From the NCBI GenBank assembly GCA_947175775.1, contig CAMWNY010000042.1, positions 1 to 11,337 of the forward strand: a DNA stretch of 11,337 nt, read 5' to 3'. A program made the position numbers and the translations under genes. Shown piece after piece: positions 5,327 through 11,337 of the stretch. The DNA comes from an uncultured Lachnospiraceae bacterium (GTDB taxonomy: Bacteria > Bacillota > Clostridia > Lachnospirales > Lachnospiraceae). The first letter of the stretch is position 1; each line of letters opens with the position of its first letter. The notes under the pieces are model-generated. The model searched no databases. It worked only from the letters and a program-made list of their open reading frames with translations, and was not told the origin of the DNA.

Positions 5327-7237
5327 TTAATACTCCCCATACGTCCCTTTGGTTGTTTTCTTCACCTCATAAAGCGCTTCGTCCGCGTGGCTTAAAAGTG
5401 CAGACAGCTCCTCGCTCGCATCCGCAGTCCACGCAAATCCGGCGGACGCGCTGATAATACGCTCCTCCGTATCCGACAGCACAACCGTGTTTTCACCAAG
5501 CCTTCTATAAAATGCATCCAACTGCGCGATAACATCTTCCCTGCTGCCACAGTCAAAAATCATCATGCAAAACTCGTCTCCGGAACGCCTTGCCGTGAGA
5601 AAATGCTCCTGCGGCATCGCGCCCAAAACAGCGGCAAAACTTTGAAGATACCGGTCTCCAATGTCATGACCGTACGTATCGTTAATGCCCTTAAAATAAT
5701 CCAAATCCAGCATGACAACCGCACAGACTTTTTCCGGCTGCATCTTCTCCAACCGTTCCTGTGCCAACTGCTGAAAATGACGGTATTTATACAGTCTCGT
5801 CAACGCATCATGCGTATTCTCGTAGCGCATGCGGCTCTTTTCCATCATATCCGTCGTCACGTCCGTAATAACGCCAAGCTTACGCTTCTGCGACTCAGAC
5901 ATATGAATGCGGATATATTTCCTGTCATTAATCCGGTAAACGTCCTCCTCACCCTCCACGGCATCCCGCGTAATCCAAGACATATAACGGTCAAACGCAT
6001 CCGCATTACGGCAAAGCTCCGTAACCTTCTCCGTGGGAATTTCCAGCAGCTTTCCAATTCCCGACGTTGCAAACACATGTTCCTCTCCGCTGCCGTATTC
6101 ATACGCCGCCAGCGGAATTCCGCTGATGTCAATAATGGCAGAAATCCTGTCGGACAGATTAATAATGCTCTTTACCATTGTATTTATGCCGCCGCTTAAT
6201 TTCTCAAACTCGCGGTTGCCGCCAACCTCCACCGTCGTGTCAAGGTTCCCTTCCGTTATCGACGAGAGGTTCTCCAAAATATGATGTATCCCGTCCGTTA
6301 CTTTCCATTTTACAAGATAGTACAAAAGCAACACAACCGCCGCCTCGACAAACAGCAGATAAATCAATGTATAAAACGTATTTTCCAACAGCTTCCGAAA
6401 AATCACGTCTGCCGGAAGCGCGGCGCATATCAACACATCATCATAGCTTCGGCTCACCACATACCGTTTTCTGCCATCCGCTCCTTTCTGATACGCCCCT
6501 CTCATACATTGCAAAAGGGACTCCAGCTGATAACATTCTTCCGTAAACGCCTGCTCCATACTACCAGAATGTCCCAAAACTTCCCCTGTAGAACGGTCAA
6601 GCACAAAAAGCTCCTCGTCCACGTCCATTGGAAATCTCGAGAAAATATAATCATACGTGTTCCTCGACTGCGCCTCCAGTTGGCGCTCCGGCACAAATCC
6701 GACCTGGACAACCCCTTTTTGGCTCTTTCTCGCAACACCCACGTACTGCATTACTTTGTCTTCTGCTGCATTGGGCTGCGGCTCCTGAATCAAATAAGCA
6801 TCCTCCTCTTCGCTTTCCAAAAGGTCAAGAAAAGGACTCGTCTGTTCATGATCTGCCATATCAATCCCAATATATGCGGAAACCGAACCATACGCAATAA
6901 TGCCGTTTTCGTCAATGACGTGCAGTTCATCCACATTTAAAAGCCTTGCCAAATACTGCATCTGCGGTACGTCCGTGACAATCTCCTCCTGCCGGTCCAT
7001 CACATAGGCTGCCGCACGCGCCCTGATTAAGTAATCCTCATCTAAATTTTCCTTGATTAACGCAAGCTCCATATGATTGTTTTCCAATGTATGAATAACC
7101 TGTTCTATTTTCGTGTAAAATGTATTAAATTGCTGATTTTCAAGCGTACGCCTGCTAAGTAGAAAATTGATAAAAAGTATTAAAAGAATTGCGGACGTCA
7201 CAATTGCAACTGTATATTTGATAAATGTTTTTTGCAT
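5327..7237 (-). CDS. Membrane diguanylate cyclase (extracytoplasmic sensor, HAMP, PAS-like, GGDEF)
   Basis: Predicted to make cyclic di-GMP from two GTP in response to a signal outside the membrane. Order: TM helix 8-27; extracytoplasmic sensor about 30-285, probably Cache-like; TM helix 286-309; HAMP about 310-365; a PAS-like stretch about 370-465 (AAYEYGSGEEHVFA); GGDEF domain about 472-636. The signature is SGDEF (552-556), a variant found in active cyclases, and the metal-binding Asp511 (DLDYFK) and NDTYGHDIGD are intact. The inhibitory RxxD I-site expected five residues before the signature is absent (QEHF), so product inhibition may be lacking. No EAL or HD-GYP domain follows. GAGGG lies 6 nt upstream of the ATG. 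It is downstream of the LytTR/AgrC-like pair but has its own promoter, a structured leader and a terminator. Confidence 0.93.
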   Translation of the reverse strand: MQKTFIKYTVAIVTSAILLILFINFLLSRRTLENQQFNTFYTKIEQVIHTLENNHMELALIKENLDEDYLIRARAAAYVMDRQEEIVTDVPQMQYLARLLNVDELHVIDENGIIAYGSVSAYIGIDMADHEQTSPFLDLLESEEEDAYLIQEPQPNAAEDKVMQYVGVARKSQKGVVQVGFVPERQLEAQSRNTYDYIFSRFPMDVDEELFVLDRSTGEVLGHSGSMEQAFTEECYQLESLLQCMRGAYQKGADGRKRYVVSRSYDDVLICAALPADVIFRKLLENTFYTLIYLLFVEAAVVLLLYYLVKWKVTDGIHHILENLSSITEGNLDTTVEVGGNREFEKLSGGINTMVKSIINLSDRISAIIDISGIPLAAYEYGSGEEHVFATSGIGKLLEIPTEKVTELCRNADAFDRYMSWITRDAVEGEEDVYRINDRKYIRIHMSESQKRKLGVITDVTTDMMEKSRMRYENTHDALTRLYKYRHFQQLAQERLEKMQPEKVCAVVMLDLDYFKGINDTYGHDIGDRYLQSFAAVLGAMPQEHFLTARRSGDEFCMMIFDCGSREDVIAQLDAFYRRLGENTVVLSDTEERIISASAGFAWTADASEELSALLSHADEALYEVKKTTKGTYGEY

Positions 7238-7280
7238 ATAAGTCCCTCATTCTTTCCAAGACCTGTCTCTTTTTATACGG

Positions 7281-7309
7281 GGAAGAATGCCCTATTCGGG
7301 CATTCTTCC
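7281..7309 (-). other. Strong hairpin in the diguanylate cyclase leader
   Basis: Twelve-base perfect stem, GGAAGAATGCCC (7281-7292) with GGGCATTCTTCC (7298-7309), and a 5-base loop. It lies between the promoter at 7351-7359 and the start codon at 7237. It is not followed by a U-run on the transcript (CCGTATAAAAAG follows), so it is not a standard terminator. It does not cover the ribosome site. It could stabilise the RNA, form part of a riboregulator, or be a leftover terminator. It does not look like a cyclic di-GMP riboswitch. Confidence 0.6.
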
Positions 7310-7350
7310 GGAGATGGTTTAGAAGGGGGTTCTAAAATAATCCCTTTTTT

Positions 7351-7359
7351 ATTATAGCA
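7351..7359 (-). promoter_or_regulatory. Extended -10 promoter of the diguanylate cyclase gene
   Basis: TGC-TATAAT, with a perfect TATAAT at 7351-7356. At 17 bases the -35 position reads TTATAA, a poor match, so the promoter probably depends on the TGn element or an activator. Transcription would start near 7344, giving a leader of about 107 nt. Confidence 0.65.
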
Positions 7360-7389
7360 TACCCAATTGCACGTTATAATGTCATTTTC

Positions 7390-7417
7390 TTCGCAAAAAC
7401 GGCTAAAATTTCGCAAA
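7390..7417. repeat. Pair of TTCGCAAA direct repeats upstream of the cyclase promoter
   Basis: TTCGCAAA occurs at 7390-7397 and 7410-7417, exactly 20 bases apart, overlapping the 3' end of the kinase gene. Relative to the predicted start they are near -46 and -66. LytTR regulators commonly bind two direct repeats about 21 bases apart in this position. The motif itself does not match the published AgrA consensus, so the assignment is tentative and an 8-mer pair could be chance. Confidence 0.3.
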
Positions 7418-8689
7418 CAGCATTATACAAAACATCGTTCCCTCACAATAACAACTGATGTCTCCGCCAATTTTATCCGAAAACGCCTGAACGCTCTGCA
7501 TCCCCCAACCGTGATTTCCTCCCTTTCTGCTCTTGGGCAGACCAGTGTAGGAGTCAAACAAAATCTCCGCTTCATACTCGTTTTTCATGTGAATCAGCAA
7601 ATGGTCATCCTCACAGCGGATTTTCGCATCCACAAATTTCCGTTCATTCTCAAAGTCCCTGACACAGTCCAACGCATTCTCAAAAAGATTGGCAAGCACC
7701 AGTGCGAACTCATAACCGTTGACCGGAATTTCTTTTGCGACGACAATATCCCCCCGCACCTCAACATCCAGGGCATCCGCCTTCTCCATTACATGGGAAA
7801 GAATGGTGTTCACAATCAAATTCTCGCAGTATTTTTTGATTTTATTTTCGTCCACAACCGTATTGATATGCGCCGTCACCCGCTTAATCTCGCCATACTC
7901 CCCCTGCTCTAAAAATGCGTCAATCATATTGGAATAGTGACGCATGTCATGCCGTAGAATGTGGAGATTTTTCTCCGACTGCTCCACGGAATAATACTGG
8001 TTTTCCAATCCTTTAATATACGCTTGAAACATCACGTTTTTCCAATAGGTATCTGCCCGGTCGGATTCACTCTCCACATACCGGAACGCAACCACATACG
8101 ACGTCAGCATAGTCGCAATCAGCACCATAACACCAATAATATTTTCCGGAATGTCATACAGCGTGTTCGGGAAAAAGGCAAAGTAGGAAAAACTGCAATA
8201 AAAAAGCACCGGAATCAAGCACAGCTCCCACCAGTTTTTAACCGATTCCTTAAATTGAAATTTAAGCCAAATCTCCCGGGTTCTCCGATACAAAATAAAC
8301 AAAATACCGGCATGAACCGCAAAGCTTCCTGCCAAAGAAACAGCCGCATTACCTGTCCAAATGTCAAACACAGTCGCGGCAACACTTCCCACAATCACAT
8401 AATTGGAGGCGCTCAGACCTGCAAAAAGCGCCTTGCTGTCCCTTTTTTGCGACAGAAAAAGTCCCGTAAACTGTACCACGAATATCTGAAAAATTGTCAC
8501 AAATGTATAACACCCGTCACTGTCCGGAAACGCGTTCAGTTTCATGCAGTCCGTTACGCACAATGTAACAAAGGCAAGCACACAGATAACCGCCGTCTTC
8601 CTCCTGGAATAGCGGCACGCAATAAACAGGTACAGAAACAGCATCAGGAAAATATGGCTTATCATATAGTACATATTGTTATAATACAC
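7403..8689 (-). CDS. AgrC-like sensor histidine kinase (multi-pass membrane, GHKL ATPase)
   Basis: Membrane sensor kinase that should phosphorylate the LytTR regulator encoded directly upstream. The first ~205 residues form about six or seven membrane helices without a large external domain, as in peptide-sensing AgrC/ComD kinases. Then come an H-box with His247 (ILRHDMRHYSNM), an N-box (NLFENALD, Asn334 and Asn338) and a glycine box (GNHGWGMQSV, 391-400). The conventional DxGxG box is not evident, common in this kinase class. The 428-residue length is typical. The GTG start at 8689 is preferred because AGGGGG (8698-8703) is 8 nt upstream; the first ATG (8674) is too far from it. The gap to the regulator is 12 nt and the ribosome site overlaps its stop codon, implying coupled translation. 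No agrB/agrD-like genes occur nearby, so the ligand is unknown. Confidence 0.9.
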   Translation of the reverse strand: MYYNNMYYMISHIFLMLFLYLFIACRYSRRKTAVICVLAFVTLCVTDCMKLNAFPDSDGCYTFVTIFQIFVVQFTGLFLSQKRDSKALFAGLSASNYVIVGSVAATVFDIWTGNAAVSLAGSFAVHAGILFILYRRTREIWLKFQFKESVKNWWELCLIPVLFYCSFSYFAFFPNTLYDIPENIIGVMVLIATMLTSYVVAFRYVESESDRADTYWKNVMFQAYIKGLENQYYSVEQSEKNLHILRHDMRHYSNMIDAFLEQGEYGEIKRVTAHINTVVDENKIKKYCENLIVNTILSHVMEKADALDVEVRGDIVVAKEIPVNGYEFALVLANLFENALDCVRDFENERKFVDAKIRCEDDHLLIHMKNEYEAEILFDSYTGLPKSRKGGNHGWGMQSVQAFSDKIGGDISCYCEGTMFCIMLFAKF

Positions 8690-8697
8690 TGTTTGCG

Positions 8698-8703
8698 CCC
8701 CCT
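8698..8703 (-). promoter_or_regulatory. Ribosome site deciding the GTG start of the kinase
   Basis: AGGGGG overlaps the TAG stop codon of the LytTR regulator and lies 8 nt before GTG at 8689. No ribosome-site-like sequence stands before the ATG codons at 8674 or 8665. The overlap suggests ribosomes finishing the regulator reinitiate on the kinase. Confidence 0.65.
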
Positions 8704-9436
8704 AACTGTAATAGTCCGTAACAAAAAGAAGATATTCCTTCTTAACATCCGCCGCCCTGTTTTTGCTAACCGGAATACTTTTTCCGCTTTCCATCAGTAC
8801 AGTTTTTTGTGTTAATTTTTTAACATAGCGCATATTAATCAAAAAGGATTTGTGAACCTGTATAAAACTCTTATCTTCTGCAATTTCCTTAATTTCCTCA
8901 TTAAACGATTTTCTAATAAAAATGCTCTTTATTAATTCACCATCCGTCAGCCAAATATTCAATACGCGGGAATAATTCTCAATATACTCGATTTTAGAAT
9001 ATGGCACTGCCACAAGCCCGTTTTTTGTCTTTACCGAATAGACAGGCTCCTTTTCCATTTTGGTAAGGGACAGCGCATAATCAAGCGCCTCAAAAAACTG
9101 CTCTTCGCTGACCGGCTTTAACAGATACCGTATGGCACGCACACCGTATGCCTCAAATGCAAAATCGTCTGACGAAGTAATATAGACAATAACGCTTTCC
9201 CTGCCGATACGCCGGATTTCGCTCCCAATATCAATCCCCGTCTTTTTTGACATAATCATGTCTAATATATAAATGTCTGCCAGGTCTTCTGTTTGTATTT
9301 TCCGATAAAGTGTTTCGGCATCTAAGAACTTCTCTGTGTCAAGCCTTACATTTGAATTGGCTTGCCTGTAACTTGTCAGCAGCCTTTCAATCTTTGCCAA
9401 ATCCTCCTCGTCGTCGTCGCAGACTACAATCTTCAT
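8702..9436 (-). CDS. LytTR-family response regulator
   Basis: Cytoplasmic transcription regulator, partner of the AgrC-like kinase. Residues 1-120 are a receiver domain: acidic pocket Asp7-Asp8-Asp9, phosphoacceptor Asp59 (YILDM), Thr87 (YITSS) and Lys107 (LLKPV). Residues ~130-240 are a LytTR DNA-binding domain, seen in YIENYSRVLNIWL, FIQVHKSFLINMRYV and IPVSKNRAADVKKEYL. The 244-residue length is normal. The start at 9436 has AAGGAG 9 nt upstream. The regulator precedes the kinase, as in many LytTR pairs. A promoter-like site (9527-9535) and a terminator-like hairpin (9466-9506) lie upstream, suggesting controlled read-through. Likely targets are its own operon and possibly the diguanylate cyclase downstream; this is inference from position. 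Confidence 0.95.
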   Translation of the reverse strand: MKIVVCDDDEEDLAKIERLLTSYRQANSNVRLDTEKFLDAETLYRKIQTEDLADIYILDMIMSKKTGIDIGSEIRRIGRESVIVYITSSDDFAFEAYGVRAIRYLLKPVSEEQFFEALDYALSLTKMEKEPVYSVKTKNGLVAVPYSKIEYIENYSRVLNIWLTDGELIKSIFIRKSFNEEIKEIAEDKSFIQVHKSFLINMRYVKKLTQKTVLMESGKSIPVSKNRAADVKKEYLLFVTDYYS

Positions 9437-9460
9437 ATGTACTTACTCCTTTTTTCCCAC

Positions 9461-9506
9461 AAAAATACCGTAAAACGTGCAGACAGACTGTATTCGTTTC
9501 ACGGTA
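9461..9506 (-). terminator. Terminator-like hairpin or attenuator in the LytTR regulator leader
   Basis: On the transcript TACCGTGAAACG (9506-9495) pairs with CGTTTTACGGTA (9477-9466), 12 pairs with one G-U, around a 17-base loop. UUUUU follows immediately. The loop contains internal GTCTGTCTG repeats. It lies between the putative promoter at 9527 and the start codon at 9436. It may be an attenuator, or the terminator for the kinase operon upstream, which otherwise lacks one. It is also an inverted repeat in DNA and could be a protein site. Confidence 0.6.
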
Positions 9507-9526
9507 AATTTTATTCTTTTAAATTT

Positions 9527-9535
9527 AGTATAGCA
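9527..9535 (-). promoter_or_regulatory. Extended -10 promoter of the LytTR regulator-kinase operon
   Basis: TGC-TATACT, with TATACT at 9527-9532. No good -35 lies at 16-18 bases (TAGTAA at 17). Transcription would start near 9520 and pass through the hairpin at 9466-9506. The rest of the gap up to 9628 is AT-rich; it shows only a short TCTTA/TAAGA stem at 9588-9600 and no small ORF. Confidence 0.55.
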
Positions 9536-9628
9536 TAGGATTTATACAATTACTATGATTGTTTTTAAACCTTTTTGAGCCGTATCTTCTTATATTAAGA
9601 TTATCCTAAAATCCACAAGCCAATATTC

Positions 9629-10933
9629 TTACCGTTTCGGTATTATAATCCTACAGCAAAATCCCCCGCTCTCTCCCTTGTCGAATCGCACGCGCCAATG
9701 ATGAAACGCCGCAATCTGCCGCACAAGGCGGATACCGAGTCCGTGCTCAGGAAGTTTGTTTGATTTTATCTTTGCATTGAAACGCCTCAGCTGTTCCCCG
9801 CTTGCGCCGCAGCCGTTGTCCGAAAACTCCAGTATATATTTGTTTGACACGCAATGTCGTATTTTTGTGAGAAATACCGCGATTTTGCAGCCCTGCGGAT
9901 TGTGAATAATGGAATTGTTCACTAAATTTTCAATCATCCGTTTTATCAGCTCCTTATCGCCTTTGACGGACAGCTGCTCCAGTTCTTCGGAAATACTGAC
10001 ACAAATGTCATATTTTTCGTCAATATTCCTATTTACGATTTCGCAGATTGTATCACGAATAACTGCGGGCAGTAAAACCGGTTCCTTTTTCCAGCTTCCC
10101 ATTCCATAAGTAAGCTTATTTTCCGTATTCAGGTTGGTGACTAAATCTTTAATGCGTACTGCCTGTTCCTCTATCGCCTGTGCACGGCGGAAAATGCCGT
10201 CTTCATTTTCTGACACATGTGTCATATTTTGCTGAATCATGGTTTTGCCGGTGTTCTGTGCAATATGCAAAATTTCGTCGGCGTACCCTATCACTAAGGA
10301 CAGCGGTGTGCGGATGTCGTGTGACACGCCGGCAATCCATGTCGTGCGCTCCATTTCACGCCTGCGGTGATCCTGTTTTACGCTAATAAACAGGATGGCG
10401 ATTAGTACTGCTATATTTACGATTAACATGCTTGGCAAAGCGTAAAAATATGTTACAACGGTTGCTCCCTGATAGGTCAGTGTGTATTTCCATGTCTTTC
10501 CTTTTTCCGTTCCAAAGACCACGATTCCGTTATCCGTGATATGCGTGTAGACGGGATAATCCTGTAAATAATACCGCGAAAATTTCACCGCATCTGCTAT
10601 TGTGTACTGCCGCGGCAGTTCCTTGGGCATACAATATTCCCACAGCACGGTACCGCCGTTGTCCAGCAAAAACACAAATCCGTTATGAGCATCCACATAG
10701 TCCTTACAATCCTGCGACAAATCATAATGGTTTATTCCGTATTCATCCGTATTTTTTTCAAGACAATCTGCCACATATTCGACATGGACATCCATGATAC
10801 TATCCTTTGACTGAATATATGCCAGTACAAAAATATCTGCAATAAAAAGAAAAAACAGTGTTCCGATTGTCAGTACAATGTATTTTATAATATTGTAAAT
10901 ATTGCTTTCGAGCTTTTTCACGTTTTTAACCAT
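9629..10933 (-). CDS. Sensor histidine kinase (HisKA/HATPase_c), partner of the OmpR-type regulator
   Basis: Membrane sensor kinase. Layout: TM helix about 16-39, extracytoplasmic domain about 40-162 with no recognised fold, TM helix about 163-184, then HisKA with the phosphoacceptor His205 in GVSHDIRTPLSL. The ATPase domain has an N-box (MIENLVNNSIIHNP, 333-346), G1 (DNGCGA, 372-377) and G2 (HGLGIRLV, 397-404). It should phosphorylate the regulator encoded 13 nt upstream. The 434-residue length is normal, and there is no HAMP domain of clear form between TM2 and HisKA. The ATG at 10933 is preceded by AAAGG at 3 nt, a rather short spacing; coupling to the regulator stop may help. The signal sensed and target genes are not visible. 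The stop is at 9629, and no strong terminator occurs before the hairpin at 9466-9506. Confidence 0.93.
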   Translation of the reverse strand: MVKNVKKLESNIYNIIKYIVLTIGTLFFLFIADIFVLAYIQSKDSIMDVHVEYVADCLEKNTDEYGINHYDLSQDCKDYVDAHNGFVFLLDNGGTVLWEYCMPKELPRQYTIADAVKFSRYYLQDYPVYTHITDNGIVVFGTEKGKTWKYTLTYQGATVVTYFYALPSMLIVNIAVLIAILFISVKQDHRRREMERTTWIAGVSHDIRTPLSLVIGYADEILHIAQNTGKTMIQQNMTHVSENEDGIFRRAQAIEEQAVRIKDLVTNLNTENKLTYGMGSWKKEPVLLPAVIRDTICEIVNRNIDEKYDICVSISEELEQLSVKGDKELIKRMIENLVNNSIIHNPQGCKIAVFLTKIRHCVSNKYILEFSDNGCGASGEQLRRFNAKIKSNKLPEHGLGIRLVRQIAAFHHWRVRFDKGESGGFCCRIIIPKR

Positions 10934-10946
10934 GTACCTTTCACTT

Positions 10947-11337
10947 TTAATCCTTTAGCTTATATCCTAAACCCCTGATATTGAGCAGATGCGCGGGTTT
11001 GGACGGATTTTCCTCAATTTTTTCGCGCAGATGTCTGATATGCACCATCAGGGAATTTTCATAACCATAGCTGCCGTCGGGCCATAGCGTATCGCAGAGC
11101 GTGTTAATCGACAGAATGCGCCCTTTATTTTCGCACAGTTTTTTCAAAAGTACATACTCTTTTGCCGTGAGCGCATAGCTTTCCTCTCCCACATTGATTG
11201 TACCCGCATTCCAGTCAACGGTGGCTTTCCCGATTTTATCCGCCGCGTTTTCGGCATCAATATGATAAGTGCGTTTTAAGACGGATTTGATTCTGAGCAA
11301 CAGTTCTTCGGGAAGAAACGGCTTTGTGACGTAATCG
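10947..11337 (-). CDS. OmpR/PhoB-type response regulator (5' end outside the window)
   Basis: Only the last 129 residues are present. The frame is open to the window edge and starts with DYVTKPFLPEELLLRIKSVL, which contains the conserved receiver lysine (TKPF) and the last helix of the receiver domain. The phosphoacceptor Asp lies beyond the edge. The rest is a complete winged-helix DNA-binding domain: LTAKEYVLLKKLCENKGRI, the recognition region NSLMVHIRHLREKIEENP and the wing IRGLGYKL. A TTG at 11300 within this frame is not a real start, because the receiver sequence continues upstream of it. The gene is followed after 13 nt by its kinase, forming an operon. Confidence 0.95.
   Translation of the reverse strand, partial: DYVTKPFLPEELLLRIKSVLKRTYHIDAENAADKIGKATVDWNAGTINVGEESYALTAKEYVLLKKLCENKGRILSINTLCDTLWPDGSYGYENSLMVHIRHLREKIEENPSKPAHLLNIRGLGYKLKD

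Noticed and set aside
7238..7402. Cyclic di-GMP riboswitch in the cyclase leader
   Set aside because: The leader has a single strong hairpin but none of the conserved junction sequence of the known cyclic di-GMP aptamers.
9437..9628. AgrD-like signal peptide gene between the two signalling operons
   Set aside because: All minus-strand ATG frames in the gap stop within a few codons.
9630..9642. TACCG-TTT-CGGTA mini-palindrome at the end of the HisKA kinase gene, resembling the TACCGTnAAACG repeat at 9466-9506
   Set aside because: It encodes the C-terminal residues and is too short for a terminator; the resemblance to the leader repeat is limited and could be chance.

Overview
The window reads as one contig end from a low-to-moderate GC, Gram-positive gut-type anaerobe, most likely a Lachnospiraceae-like member of the Bacillota. 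This is inferred from AGGAGG-type ribosome sites, TGn-TATAAT promoters, a GH36 alpha-galactosidase, a flavin reductase-rubredoxin fusion (Hrb type), an Rpn-family nuclease, and LytTR/AgrC-type and OmpR-type two-component systems. Every convincing gene is on the minus strand, so transcription runs from high to low coordinates. The taxon is not proven by the sequence.

Bases 1-112 are not genomic. They are poly-C/poly-T followed by an Illumina P7/Nextera read-through with a few errors. This artefact cuts the alpha-galactosidase gene (113-2073) and gives the apparent protein a false tail. A palindrome (TTCGAA-n6-TTCGAA core) sits in the leader of that gene and is a good operator candidate. Next come an M19 dipeptidase (2239-3252), a GC-rich leader with a 15-bp inverted repeat (3290-3430), a terminator, and the Hrb-type gene (3469-4068).

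The rpn-type gene (4251-5075) is the most interesting locus. Inside it, at 4535, an in-frame ATG has an AGGAGG site 8 nt upstream and would give a separate 94-residue C-terminal protein. That protein carries four-residue repeats (EQGI, EKGI). This is the layout of the RpnL/RpnS toxin-antitoxin 'gene within a gene' described in Escherichia coli. It is a strong lead, not a demonstrated system.

The right half is signalling. A LytTR response regulator (8702-9436) and an AgrC-like GHKL kinase (7403-8689) form a translationally coupled pair. A membrane diguanylate cyclase (5327-7237) follows, with its own extended -10 promoter and two direct repeats just upstream of that promoter. A terminator-like hairpin lies between the likely promoter and the start of the LytTR regulator. 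Further upstream are a classical HisKA kinase (9629-10933) and its OmpR/PhoB-type regulator (10947 to the window edge, 5' end missing).

No rRNA, tRNA, CRISPR array or intact insertion sequence was seen. No gene-free stretch exceeds 300 bases; the longest, 5076-5326, holds a promoter, an untranslated leader and a terminator.
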